Source of the DNA: Laburnicola sp. R22_1
Taxonomy: Eukaryota > Ascomycota > Dothideomycetes > Pleosporales > Didymosphaeriaceae
Length of the DNA stretch: 64,000 nucleotides
Reading direction: 5' to 3'
Assembly (NCBI GenBank): GCA_014281115.1
Contig: JACONQ010000001.1
Span: 124,001 to 188,000, forward strand
Shown: positions 23,485 through 34,747 of the stretch, one piece after another
Layout of the letters: every line of letters begins with the position of its first letter
Position numbering within the stretch: position 1 is the first letter of the stretch
Made by a program: the position numbers and the translations under genes
The notes under the pieces: generated by a model
Told to the model about the DNA's origin: nothing
Database searches by the model: none
What the model saw: only the letters and a program-made list of their open reading frames with translations

Positions 23485-24783
23485 CATAGTGTCGACTTGC
23501 CAAATACCTTTTGTAACATTTTTTTAGTTTAAAGTTAAAGTAGATTAAGATAGAAGGTTATATATACTATACACAGCACTTAATTCTAATTAAAAACTAA
23601 CCTTAAATATTTAATAATATAATAATAGTTTAAACTTTAAACTTTAAACTTACTCGCACCTTACTTATACTCTATAAGCTTCTAATCTATATAAGATTTA
23701 CTTATAGCGTATATAGTATACCTAGCTTATTACTATTACTATTATTAGTTATTTACGCTTATATGCTAGATAAGCTAACTTAATAGTATTAATAGCTAAA
23801 AGGATCTTACAGATCTATGCAATACTCTTACTATACTAAAGCTTATTAATAAAGATCTTATTATCCTCTTATATCCTCTACTAGAGTAGAAATATAGTCT
23901 TACTATTCTTTGTAAACTAGACTAGCTACTAGCCTAACTAGTATATAAGAATAGCCTTATAAATAGTTAAGTATATCTATCTATTATAATAGATAAGCTT
24001 ATTGTTAAATATAAGGGTATATTTTAATAAGATAAAATAAAAGTAATAGATTTAATGTTTATTAAGATGATCTTATTGTGTGTGTTTTTTCTCGGAGAAG
24101 CTCTGCTATCGCGAGAAGTTTCTATCTATGCCAAGGCGCTAGTACTATTAGGGATAATACAGGGGCAGTGTAACGTAGTAGTGCGCCAGCCTCCTTAGTA
24201 TATTTTATAGTAATTTTACAGTAAAATTAGTATAAGAAGGCCATATAATCGGTCACACCTAACTACTATATTTTATAGTAAAAATTACTGTAATTTATAG
24301 TAACTATATATCTAACACTTATAGATAGAATAGAACTCTAATATAATTATTATCTAAGTAATAGTTATGTAGAACTTTAGTGTATACTTTTTAGTATTAG
24401 TAAGTACTTTAGCATTAGCAAGGCCGCTATTAATGTCTAAGTAGATAGCAGAGTATAGAGAAATAGTAGGAATTTTGTTAAGGATAATCTTAATATAGTA
24501 ATAGAGTAATAGTGTATCTAGTATATATTACTCTTATCCTACTTATAAAGAATAGTATATACCTAGTAATATTATTTATAATAATCTAGATAGTAGTTTA
24601 CAACTTAGAATAAGAGAGAAAGTATAAATAACTATAGTATAGTAGCGCCAAAGCTATTATATCTACGCTTTCCTAAAGTTCTAAGTGGCCTCTTTATAAA
24701 AACTTTATATATAGGAGCTTTGCGCTAAGACTACTAAGCTTGCTTAGTAGTTTAAACGCGCATTTTTGTAATTACCTTCTTAT

Positions 24784-24888
24784 GCTCTTTTTAATTACTA
24801 AGTAGGGGGCTTTGCTTTTATTGTTATATTATTTGAGATAAAAGCCTTTGTCGTTCTACCCCTAGGTAGATAAATTAACGCCACATAA
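24784..24888 (+). repeat. dispersed ~95-bp repeat, copy 3
   Basis: The least degraded copy: CTCTTTTTAATTACTAAGTA, GGGGGCTTTGCTTTTATTG, AGATAAAAGCCTTTGTCGTT, CCCCTAGGTAGATAAATTAA and an end at CGCCACATA. Confidence 0.8.
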
Positions 24889-25249
24889 TAATAAAAATAA
24901 TAACGCAAACTAAGCTCTTTAAAAGAATAGGTCATAAAATAAATAAATAAAGTATATATATAGCAATACAATATAGAGTAATCTAAAGGCAATTACTATT
25001 ATCTATAATAAGATATAAATAATAAACTGTTAACCTAGATTATAAGCGAGTCGCCCTTACAAGCGAGTCGCCCACCTTGTCAACTCTCTTAGCCTTTTAT
25101 AGCCTGTACATCCACAACGCAATAAAATAATATTAATATAAGAGCTGTCCTAGTTTAAGTAGTATCTACAGTACGCTTTTCACACGTTTGTGAGTTATAG
25201 CCAGTCTCTCTGCAGCGACCGCAGCGCGCTAAGGCCTGCCAGCTCGTAC

Positions 25250-25554
25250 CTAATCGCGCCTTGCCTTAACGCGTTTCTCCCTTAAGTTGCTGCTCAACAG
25301 CCCTTTGAGTAATAATATCCTCTCCCTCTGCCTTTGATAGGGTGCCTTACTTCTAGATCCGCTTCTTTTTACGATTCTTGCGCGTTGTGGCGGCCTTATT
25401 TGCTCTCTTAAGGCTTAAGATTCGCTTGCGCATAAGCGCCATTTAATGCATTGCTTTAGAAGAGCCTCTTTCTAGCTAATTAAGCCTCTTAATAATAGAA
25501 GCAGGTGACAAGCTCTTATTCGCGCGAATCCGCTCGCGAATTAACGTTAATTAA
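25250..25554 (-). pseudogene. old pogo/Fot1-like transposase remnant, C-terminal part
   Basis: The minus-strand translation gives a decayed pogo C-terminus (SIIKRLN, ERGSSKAMH, LMRKRILSLKRANKAATTR, KNRKKKR) with several in-frame stops. The copia element at 25555 interrupts it: the preceding codons of the same protein (KTPSNVRELEA) are at 30804-30864 on the far side of the retrotransposon. It is therefore the oldest layer of the stack. Confidence 0.75.
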
Positions 25555-25717
25555 TGTAGCGGTTGTTGCTGCAAAGCGAAAGTCGGGAAAACACTGATTT
25601 GATTGTATGTGTGTAGTAGCTAAGATATATACTGCTAGGTAGGATAGGCAGCAGTAAATGAGTGTAGGCAGCAATGAGCTAGCATAGGCAACAATGAACA
25701 GTCCGAATACCGTTACA
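25555..25717 (-). repeat. 3' LTR of the copia element
   Basis: 163 bp, identical by eye to the copy at 30641-30803. TG..CA ends. Confidence 0.95.
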
Positions 25718-25730
25718 CACCCCCTCATCC
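25718..25730 (-). other. polypurine tract of the copia element
   Basis: Minus strand reads GGATGAGGGGGTG directly before the 3' LTR, the usual primer for plus-strand DNA synthesis. Confidence 0.75.
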
Positions 25731-25763
25731 TGTAGTTAGTTAACGACGTAAGGATGATCTCTC

Positions 25764-28700
25764 CTACATGTCTACTGTGCCTTGAAGTCGAGAGTATAGA
25801 TTTGTAAGGTGTAGCTGCCTCACAAACTCAGCATGCTTCTGACGTGGTAGCACCTTGGTCATGCCGTCAGCAGGCATCCTATCAGTAGATCGCCATTGTA
25901 CGTAGAGTCGTCCTTGCTCTACTTCCTGGCGGATCCAGCTCTGGTGTATATCAACATGCTTGAGCTTGGTTGCCAGTTTGTCTTGTTCTTTTATAACAAT
26001 CCCAACAGTCTGCTGGTTGTCACATAAGATAGTCGGAGTAGTGTGAAGCGTCAGTGAGAGGCCATCAAAAGGCGTAGCCACTCCTCCATTGCTGAGCCTG
26101 TGAGGGAGAGCGCGAGTAGCTCTGCCTCAGTAGTTGATTTAGTGACTGTACGCTGCAGGGTAGACTTCCAGTCGACAGTCATCCCAAACAACTGGAAAAT
26201 ATATCCTTGAGAGCTGCGGCGAGTCTCTAGGTCGTCTGCGAAAGCAGCATCAGATGCTCCAAAGAAGATAGGATCGCGATAATCTTCTTCTGTAGTTATG
26301 AACTCTTGAATCTCTTGCTCAGCTGTGCAAGCTTCGAGCGCGTAGTACTTCGTCTCTAGGACGTGACGCCATACTTTGCGTATAGAGTCTACGTGAGCTT
26401 GTCCGGGGTTTGTGAGATGTGAAGCGTGTATCACATGCGCGCGTGCTAGATCTGGTCGAGTGAACTGCGTCAGGAACGCGAGATGGCCGACGAGCTCCTG
26501 GTAGAGCTTCGTACGAGCTGCGTTGGGTTCCTCTATAGATGGTTCAAGGTAGTTGACCATCATAGGTACTTCTGTACGGCGGCCGGTAGACGTTATGCCA
26601 TACTTTGCGGCTACTTTGTCGATGTAGGCATCCTGGAGCAGCCAGAGTTTGCGGGCGGCGATGTCTCGGATGACGCGTATGCCTAAAAACCACTTGAGTG
26701 GACCAAGTCGCTTTAGTTGATAGTACTCGCTAAGCTTCTGCTCGAACTGCTGGTGGAGCTTGGTATTGTGTGGGTGAAAGGCCATGACGATATCGTCAAC
26801 GTAGACGAATAGTATGAGCCACTTGGTCGTGTACACACATGGAAAGCCTGGCACAGGCTTCATCCCTAGTGACTGTAGCGTCCTGCGGAGCTCCTTGTAC
26901 CATAGTAGCGGTGACTCCTTTAATCCATAGAGAGCGCGGAGTATCTGGAGTAGTTCTCCATCTTCTTGAAATCCGTCTGGCGTCTGCGCGTAGAGTAGAC
27001 GGTTGAGTAGGGCGTTGAGAAAAGCTGTTGGTACATCGTATTGAATCAGCTCTAGCCCAAAGTGATTGGCAATAGCGGTGATTGCTCTAAAGGTGCGTGC
27101 TGCGAGTGTGGCGGCGTAGGTGTCTCCGTACGGCTGCTGGAGATCACCTCTAATCACCAATCGTGCCTTGAATCGTGAGAGGAAGCCGTCCTCATCAAAT
27201 TTGTAGGTAAACACCCACATAAGTGGTAAGACCTCAGCATTAACATTTGCTGCTGTCTTTGCAGTCCTAGCAAAGCATCCTTTATTCCATATATTGCGGT
27301 ATTCTTCTTGACCTGCTTGTCGAAACTCAGCACCATGCGGGTGAGTCTCTAGGTCTCTCCAGGTCCTCGGCGGTGGCGGAACCTGTGACTGATGGATCCT
27401 GAAGACAGGCTGCGGCTTCAGCGCTGTCGTAAACGCGTGTAGGTAGTCATTGATGCGTATTCCATAGGAAATCGCGTGTGTCTGGTATCTGGTTGCACTG
27501 GTGAGGTCGTCAGTGCGCTGCTGCCATCGGCGTGAGGTTGTGAGTATATTTGACTCGTCAATTTCGAGATTTCTACGTCTCGGCGCATTGTTTGTGTGTC
27601 GATCAGGTAGATAGTCAGGGATTTGGGTTGCAGAGAGCTCTAGATCTCGTTCTATCGGGAGAACTTCGGCCGGAGTATCGTTATTCCGTTGCCGGCTCAC
27701 GTGAGGCGCAGGTGATGTAGGCGTAAGTAGCCCACCCCTAGAAATAGATCCTCTACGTCCTCGTCAACTCCATCAATTTCCTCAACTCTGCTCTCACCCC
27801 CTACATGCTGCTGGCTTGCGCGAGCTGCAGCTGCAGGTATGTTGCGCGTCTCGTTGCGCGTCTCGTTACGCGTCTGCCTAAGCGTCATGAGCTCTTCAAT
27901 GGCAATATCGTCAGATTCAGCTTCTTCTGGAAAGGCAAGCAGCTCTATAACCTCTTCAATAACTAACTCTGCTGCGTAGCCTTCTGGTCCTTCGTAAAAT
28001 CGCGTTGGTTCGAAAATGACGTCTCTAGCTCGAATTACTCTGTTCTTTGTCGGCAGCCAGATCCTGAAGATATTCGTCGAATCATAGCCTACAAGATGTC
28101 CTATAAGAGCTCTGGACTCCAGCTTGTCGCCTCTCTTGATAGACGGATTTCGGACATACGCTCGACAGCCTATAGGGCGCAGGTGGTTCACCTTCGGCTT
28201 TGATCCCCATACAATCTCATATGGAGTCTTCCAACCTAGTGCTTCGGTTGGTGTACGATTCAGTATGTATGCTGCTGTTCTAAACAGCTCGTTTGATAAT
28301 GATTTTGGCAGGTTTCCTTCAAGCCTCATGGCTCGAGCTCGAATGACGATGATCTTGCCTGCTCGCTCTGCAAGGCCGTTTTGCTCGTCTGCGTAGTCTG
28401 CCCGCGGCTCGTATCGGATCCCTAGCTCAGCGCAGAGTTCCTCCAATACGTTTGGTGCAACTCCGTATCCTCGGTCGTTATCAGTCTTGATTGCGGTGAC
28501 GTCGCTGTCAAAGATACGCTGTATCTTGCGAACCTTTTGGACAAGCCAGCGGCTCAGGAATGCCTTCGTACGCTGTGGAAAGCAGTCAACTTCATGCCAC
28601 TTGCTATACTGGTCCACCATGTGACCTGCAACTCGGTCACCATTAAGACAAGCGTCTGTGTCTCGTGGCAAAAGCTGGATAAAGTCTACAGCAACGCGGT

Positions 28701-30555
28701 AGAATTTCCTAGGTGCAAAGTCCTCCTGCTGTCTTCTAGAGACTTGCTTTGTGAGTTTCGATTCGACACATATGCCACAGAAGTCGCTATCTTTGCCTTC
28801 TACTCGCAAGCCTTCCACATGGTCGGCCAGCTTCTCAATTGCCTTCTTACCTGGATGGCCCCAGGTGCTGTGAGCTGTCCTGTAGTCGACTATAAGATCG
28901 CGTCGAGGGTCCTTTGAAGGTCGGTAGGTAGTGCTGAAGGATGATAATAGGCGTATGTCTGGGCGGCGGCTGGCATCAGCGTCGACCAGCCAGTGACCGT
29001 TGTCATACTCTAGTTAAGCAATAACAGTTTTCTTGCTGACTTTGTACAGCAAATCTTGTCCTAAGTCAAAGTGGATCTAACTCGAGCGACAGCGTGCTAA
29101 GCCCATAAGGCTCGTCAAGAAGCCTTCGACTAAGGCAACGTGTGTTAGGACGATAGGTGATAGTCCTCTCGGTGTTTTCACGGTCAGCTTCATGCTGCCC
29201 CATGCAGTTATCTTGATACGGCCTGTTCCTGCTCCTACGAAATCGTTGGCACTGGCCTCATACTCTCTCGTCCATCCAGGCCAAGACTCAGTATTAACAA
29301 TGTGGGTGTTCGAACCAGGATCAAGTATGAATCGGTTGCTCAATGAGTCGTAGCTGCTGACATCGTCAAGCGTCGATAGAGCCACCAACTCCTCGGTAGG
29401 TTTGACACCGTCGTCAAGCATCAGATCCTCGTCGCGCTCGTCGCGCTCGTCAACCGTAACGGCATCGGATACCATATATTGTGCGGTGTAGGTCGATGGA
29501 TTGGAAGGAGGCTTGCCATCGTCAATAGTGACTGCAGGCTCAGAGTTCGACTGAGTTGCCTTCCAGTCCTGTATGGCTTTCTCCACCCTCGCTTTCAAGC
29601 TCGGATCCTTGGCAAAGGCCGCTGCCACTTTCTTACTACCCTCCTTGTTGTCGAATCCTCGGGGTCTGTGAGGCGCATCTGGGTTCATCACCCAGCATCT
29701 CGACCATAAGTGTCTTTTGCCACAGAGGCATACACCGCTCCGTGTAGGTTTATTATCTTACAGTGTTGCTAGCTTTGCTATCTCTAGCTCTGCCGCGTGT
29801 GCGCTGAAGCCTGTACTAATTGGGCGTGTACGCTTCAGGTATGCTGAGAACTCGGCGACGTAGTTCTCCACTGAGGGGACTGTCTTACCAAGCCTCTCCT
29901 TCTGGATCAGGTCTCGTAGACCTGCTGTTCCGTATTCGGGGTCAATTGTCTTGCAGGCGACTAGGAAGTCTTCCTGCGCTCGGGTGTCTTCAGTCTCTGC
30001 CAGCCTGATGGCCTTGCACTAGTTGGTGACCTCGATCCACCTTCGAAGCCATTCTTCAACCTTCCTGCCCTTTGGCGGCGTCTGGAGATCCTTGTATACC
30101 GCTATTAGATCGCGGCGTCGCGTCGCGTCTGACGGTGCGAGATGTTTCTTAAGGGTCGTAAGGCGTTGGTGCGGCGTATCCTTGTCCTCAATCAGGTAAA
30201 TGTGATGCGCTGCTATCGTCTTACTAATCTCAGAGTTAAAGTCTGCCAGCGCCTTCAGCTGACGCTTATACTCTAGATCCTTCTTCTCCCATCTCTCGTA
30301 TGCCCAACGGTAATCGGCTCGCTGCTCGGTGTTTAGGCCAGCGTACGTCGTAGCTCGTTGGTCATAGTCGCTAAGCTGAGGTTCAATCGGCTCCTCTAGC
30401 TGGGGTAGCTGGTCTGCTGCAACGTCTGGGTCGACGTATTTCCAGAGTTGATTTTTTTGTGCTGTATCCTTGCGGATAAACAGCCACTTGTGCCAATCCT
30501 CTGATCGACTGAGTACAACTGTTACTCGAGTGACGGCTGGGTCCTCGGTAGTCAT
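25764..30555 (-). pseudogene. copia gag-pol polyprotein, with stops and two frameshifts
   Basis: From ATG 30555: gag (30555 to about 29700), a zinc knuckle of type CxCxxxHxxxxC (CLCGKRHLWSRC) near 29730, protease (ILDPGSNTHIVN, where the family usually has D-S/T-G), integrase (HHCC finger near 28820, then AVDF, KTDND and the Glu in QNGLAERA), reverse transcriptase with YVDD at about 26790, and RNase H ending at 25764. In-frame stops occur at 30019-30021 (TAG), near 29758 (TAA), near 29080 (TAG) and near 29012 (TAA). The frame shifts once around 27700-27730 between integrase and reverse transcriptase and again near 26070 in a run of T residues before the last RNase H segment. The copy cannot make a full polyprotein. 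Confidence 0.92.
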
Positions 30556-30629
30556 CGTGCTCGCTGGGTTTCTCTACTCTATGTGTGAGTAGGCAGGTAA
30601 TTCAGGTGAGTGAGATCCCGTCGCAATCC

Positions 30630-30640
30630 GGGCTCATAAC
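30630..30640 (-). other. copia primer-binding site matching initiator tRNA-Met anticodon arm
   Basis: The 11 bases next to the 5' LTR read GTTATGAGCCC on the element strand, complementary to GGGCTCATAAC, the anticodon stem-loop of eukaryotic initiator tRNA-Met. This implies half-tRNA priming, as known for Drosophila copia and yeast Ty5, rather than priming from the tRNA 3' end (no TGG start). Confidence 0.75.
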
Positions 30641-30803
30641 TGTAGCGGTTGTTGCTGCAAAGCGAAAGTCGGGAAAACACTGATTTGATTGTATGTGTGT
30701 AGTAGCTAAGATATATACTGCTAGGTAGGATAGGCAGCAGTAAATGAGTGTAGGCAGCAATGAGCTAGCATAGGCAACAATGAACAGTCCGAATACCGTT
30801 ACA
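30641..30803 (-). repeat. 5' LTR of the copia element
   Basis: 163 bp, identical by eye to 25555-25717; followed by the target duplication ATTAA. Confidence 0.95.
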
Positions 30804-30864
30804 ATTAAGCCTCTAGTTCGCGCACATTGCTGGGTGTTTTGGCCTCTTACACGGCCTCTACCGG
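30804..30864 (-). pseudogene. old pogo transposase remnant, segment upstream of the copia insertion
   Basis: Minus-strand codons EAKTPSNVRELEA lead into the segment at 25554 and below. The segment ends at the TA (30865-30866) where the next pogo element is inserted. Confidence 0.6.
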
Positions 30865-30866
30865 TA

Positions 30867-32979
30867 CTGTGTCCGTGCACTCAACGCCCGGATTCAGTCA
30901 ACGCCCCGCTGAACACCATAGCAGCTTAACTAAAATAAGGCTGCAGAGCCACACAAAATCGCTATTATTACGAGATTTTGTAGTAGAGTACTATTTTAAT
31001 GCTTGCGATTCACCTGTGCTACTTATATTTACTTGGAAGCTTAACGTTGCGGCTGTGCTGTGTGGTCTTAGGTGGAGCTGCTGATGCGGCACCTAAAGCC
31101 TCCTAAGTAGTTATAGTATTAACTACGCGTTTCTAACGCTTGTTGCTCTGTATAGATAGCTGCGAGGCCTTTCTCTTACCCTTTTAGGTAGATTGTAGAG
31201 CTTTTGCATTGTCGCGAGCTTCTCTCTGGCGAGCATGCTCTGCTGCCTTCTTAGCCTTCTCCTTCTCCTTAGCTACCTTGGCTGCCTCCCTTGCCACACG
31301 CTTCTCCTCTGCAATTTTCTCCTTATATAGCTTAGCTGCCTTCTTTAACTCAGCCTTCTTAGCTTTTTAAAGCTTCTGCTCCTTCTCCTCTTGTTCCTTT
31401 ACAGACTGACGTACGCGAGCCTCCCTAACCTTCCTTGGTGACTAGAAAACCGCCCCCCTATAGTACTCTTGACGTTGTTGCAGATCTAGAGGTTTTCCCT
31501 TCTTCTTGTGCTTCTTTTTCGTAGTAAGAGCCTCTCTTAACCCAGCAATCTTATGGTGAAGTAACTCATTTTGAACTGAGATGTGGTGGAGTGAGCGGCT
31601 AAGCTTCTGCGCGTCCTTACTACTCTAATCTTCTACTGCGGATCGTACAAGGCGGTCTAGTTTACGCCAGTTAGATCCGCTGAGTACTAACGTAGAGCTC
31701 TCTTGCGATTCCTGCTTATCTAGGGTAGTGTTAGTGAACCTTTTGAGTATAACCTCTGGGTTGAATAGTGATATGCCTGTTGCTTCAAAAGACTTAAGTA
31801 TCGTCTTCTCCTTAAAAGAGCTTGTCTAGGCCTCCCAGAATAGAGGGAAGAAGTCCCCTTTCTTAATAGGGAGGAGTCCCTGGCTCTGGTAGAGGTGATC
31901 TGATAGCTCCTTTAAGTACGCAGTTAATAGAGGCTTAAATAGAACTACATTAAGTGGCTGAAGCGTGTGGGTTGAATAAGGGGGGAAGATGGCTAGGAGT
32001 ATCCTGTTACGGTCGCAATAGTCGATAAAATCCATAGTAACGTGAGATCCATGGCCATTAAGGATGAGTAACTAGTAAGACTGTCGAGCTTTTGCCTTGG
32101 TGTAGCGATCAAACACCTGTTTAAGCCAGGCAAGGCCAATATTATTGTTTGTCCAGCCTAAAGGCGACGAGGAAATGTGTACTAAGTGCTCTCCTGCCTT
32201 AATATCCTCTACCTAGCTTAATTGTATAGCCTTGTTGGTAGCCTAATAGATAAGGCTTGGCGGCAAGGCTAATCTATTAGCGCAAACACACGCTAGGAGG
32301 GTAATCTATTCATAAGAGCTATCTTAGAGAGATGCTATAACCTCCTTATTCTCCCACATTCGTCTGCTGAACACTTGTTTTGATCGGCTAGTGATACCAA
32401 TTAAGAAGCCTTTTTCATCCATATTATACGTGTGACGAGGCTCGATGTCATATTCCTTAATTTTAGCACCTAGGAGATTAAAATACAGGCTGTATTTATC
32501 CCCTAAGTCGGCTTGGTGGCGATTGCTGTCCATACCAGCTGCCCATCAAGAGATCAGATGGATGTTGTGTCGGTTGATGAAGCGAGTAACCCAGCTCTCG
32601 CTCACTGGCTCCTTGGCTATTGTTGACGCGAAATTTCGTATCATCTCTCTTGTGGGTGGCAAGTGACGCGCTGTAAGCCCTTTAATGTATTGTACAAGCT
32701 CCTGCTCTTGTTGGGGACTGAGTTTCTGTTGGTTAAACCCCGCAGTTGCACGCGTCGTTTGAATCGCTTGGTGCCTTCGCGACAGCGTACTTCGATCAAC
32801 GCCATGCTTGCTAGCGATCTTAGTATAAGAGAAAGATTCTTCTGACCTTAGCGATTCTATTTCTTTAATTGCAGCCTCAATTGAGCTCATATTGGTGGCG
32901 TTATGGCGTGTTGAAATTTGGGGTGGTTTGCGTTCAGCGGGGCGTTGACTGAATCCGGGCGTTGAGTGCACGGACACAG
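30867..32979 (-). mobile_element. pogo/Fot1-like element A
   Basis: A 2,113-bp element with TA at both ends (30865-30866 and 32980-32981). Inverted repeats of about 45 bp start CTGTGTCCGTGCACTCAACG at the left and read the same on the minus strand at the right. It carries one transposase on the minus strand. It is inserted next to, or into, the older pogo remnant. Confidence 0.93.
31019..32890 (-). pseudogene. pogo/Fot1-like transposase of element A, decayed
   Basis: One frame of 623 codons from ATG 32890 to TAG 31019 with several internal TAG/TAA codons. N-terminal HTH (YTKIASKHGVDRSTLSRRH), second DNA-binding part (LPPTREMIRNFASTIAKEP, SWVTRFINRH), DDE_1 core with YNMDEKGF, then LLILNGHGSH where the catalytic Asp has become Asn, and THTLQPLNV. 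The C-terminus is a Lys/Arg/Ala-rich tail. The frame has not shifted, so decay is by point mutation only. Confidence 0.88.
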
Positions 32980-32981
32980 TA

Positions 32982-34745
32982 GTTCCTGCGCACATAGGGT
33001 TCCTGCGCACCTCACCAAAACGCGACACCTGCACAAAACACGTCAGATTTCTCCACAACGCTCTGCAACAATGGATGCTCGTGAGACTGCTATATCGCGA
33101 GCTCTTTCTGATCTCTCTATAGGTATTTTTTCTAGCCGAAGGGCTGCAGCTAAGGCGTACGGGGTCCCTGAGTCTACACTACGCAACCGTCTTAATGGCG
33201 CAACGAATAGTGCGCTCAGCTATTAGCATTAGCAGCGGCTGACTCCTCTACAAGAGGACTTCCTAGTAGACTGGATCCTCGAAGAAGACGCACGCGCCTG
33301 CCCTCCCTCACACGCTCGCGCTTGAGAAATGGCCAATTGAACCCTACGTATGAACGGCGATAGTTAGCCTATTAGTAAACTCTAGCTCTTACACTTTATT
33401 AAGCGACAGCCACGCGTCGCCTTAGTTATTGGTAGAAAGCTTGAGGCTCAGAGAGCTGATGCAGCGACTCTAGAGCAGTTGCGCGCGTTCCTAGAGCGCT
33501 ATAAGCAGACTCGACAGCGGCTTAATATACAGGCGGAGAATACATACAATATGGATAAGACTGGCGTTGCTCTAGGAGTATGTACAAACACTAGAGTACT
33601 CTCTAGTAGTTAGAAAAAGAAGGCTTACATTTAGTCTCTAGAGAATTACGAGTGGGTCTCTATAATTAAGTGTGTGTTGGCGATAGGGCGGAAACTACGC
33701 TGCGCGGTTATCTTTAAAGGCTAGAGCCTACAAACTACCTAGTTCCTATCGTCCTACGTACCTAGCTGGCTGTATACAACCTTAGAGAACGGATGGACAT
33801 TGAAAGCAATAGGTGTTGAGTGGCTGCAGCGCATATTTATACCTGAGACGGCTGTAGGTGATGGCTAGTACCGCCTCCTTATCCTCGACGGCCACCGCAG
33901 CCATATTGATATAGAGTTCATATGGCTCTGTAAACAGCATCGAATAGAGCTCCTATACCTACCTGCGCATACCTCGCACGTCGTACAGCCTCTAGATCTC
34001 GCCCCTTTCTCCGTTATCAAGTCTAGTTACCGACGCCAGATCCAGGAGCTTGCATCGCTTGACGACGCCGCACCTGTTAAGAAGGAGCGCTTTATTGCCT
34101 GCTATTATTAAGCTAGGGAGGAAGGCTTCACAGAGCGTGTGATTCGAGCTGGCTGGCAGGCTACTGGTATCTGCCTATTTAACATCAATCACGTGCTCAG
34201 CTCGTCGCAAGTCTCCTAGAGGCCTACTACGCCTACGCATCAGCAGCAGCCTCAGCAGCAGCCTTAGAGCTTCCTCTTGACCCCTTAAGGCCCTCGCGAT
34301 CTCTATATAGCGCAGCGCGACGTCCAGAGCGTCGAGAATCTAGGTTGTAGGACCCGGCTACTCCTACAGAAAGTAGGTAAGGCTCTAGCAGCTGCAAATG
34401 CTAGAGCTGCAGGGCTAGAATCAGAGAAAAGACGCCTTGAGTATCATCTACAGACTACTAGCTCTCAGCGTCCTCGAAAGCGCGTTCAAATAGACCCAAA
34501 TTGACGCTTTGCAGAGGTAGAGACTATCGTAGAGGCTATACGCGCAGCTGAGGCTGTAGGAGCTCAGCAGCAAAGATCTACTATAGTAAGCGCTTCAGAG
34601 ACAGCTACTATAGTTACAGCAGCTGCAGCGCTTGAATCTATGTGTACACAATGGCAATTATAAGAGCGTTGTGGAGAAATCTGACGTGTTTTGTGTAGGT
34701 GACGCGTTTTGGTGAGGTGCGCAGGAACCCTATGTGCGCAGGAAC
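32982..34745 (+). mobile_element. pogo-like element B
   Basis: A 1,764-bp element with long inverted repeats starting GTTCCTGCGCACATAGGGTT and continuing for roughly 80 bp. It is flanked by TA at 32980-32981 and 34746-34747. The left TA is also the right TA of element A, so one element landed exactly at the end of the other. Confidence 0.92.
33071..34663 (+). pseudogene. pogo-like transposase of element B, decayed
   Basis: A single frame of 530 codons from ATG 33071 to TAA 34661 with more than ten in-frame stops. It has an N-terminal HTH (RRAAAKAYGVPESTLRNRL), an acidic motif NTYNMDKTGVALG, LLILDGHRSHIDIEF with the second Asp retained, and LPAHTSHVVQPLD. No frameshift was seen. Stops replace Gln (CAG/CAA), Arg (CGA) and Trp (TGG), as expected from C-to-T and G-to-A transitions. 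Confidence 0.88.
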
Positions 34746-34747
34746 TA

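Larger units (their letters stand above)
22440..25150. other. AT-rich, RIP-degraded block
   Basis: About 2.7 kb of strongly AT-rich sequence dominated by TA, with CA/TG rare over long runs. No open frame of note exists. This is the appearance of transposon DNA heavily altered by repeat-induced point mutation. A less AT-rich patch lies near 24080-24250. It contains three copies of a ~95-bp repeat and an (AAT)n tract. Confidence 0.8.
25555..30803 (-). mobile_element. Ty1/copia LTR retrotransposon, full length
   Basis: A 5,249-bp element bounded by two identical 163-bp LTRs (25555-25717 and 30641-30803), each starting TGTAGCGG and ending CCGTTACA. A 5-bp target duplication ATTAA lies at 25550-25554 and 30804-30808. 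Orientation is minus: gag, protease, integrase, reverse transcriptase, RNase H, the copia order. A polypurine tract precedes the 3' LTR, and the primer-binding site after the 5' LTR matches the initiator-tRNA anticodon arm. It is inserted in an older pogo transposase remnant. Confidence 0.96.

Noticed and set aside
27690..27735. Programmed ribosomal frameshift in the copia element
   Set aside because: A second frameshift and several stops are present in the same element, so a random indel is simpler; no clear slippery heptamer was seen.
30630..30640. tRNA gene fragment
   Set aside because: Only the anticodon arm is matched and it abuts the LTR exactly, so it is a primer-binding site.
1..34663. 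TAG/TAA read as Gln (altered genetic code)
   Set aside because: Stops also replace Trp and Arg, occur only in transposons and decaying genes, and intact host genes nearby use the standard code.
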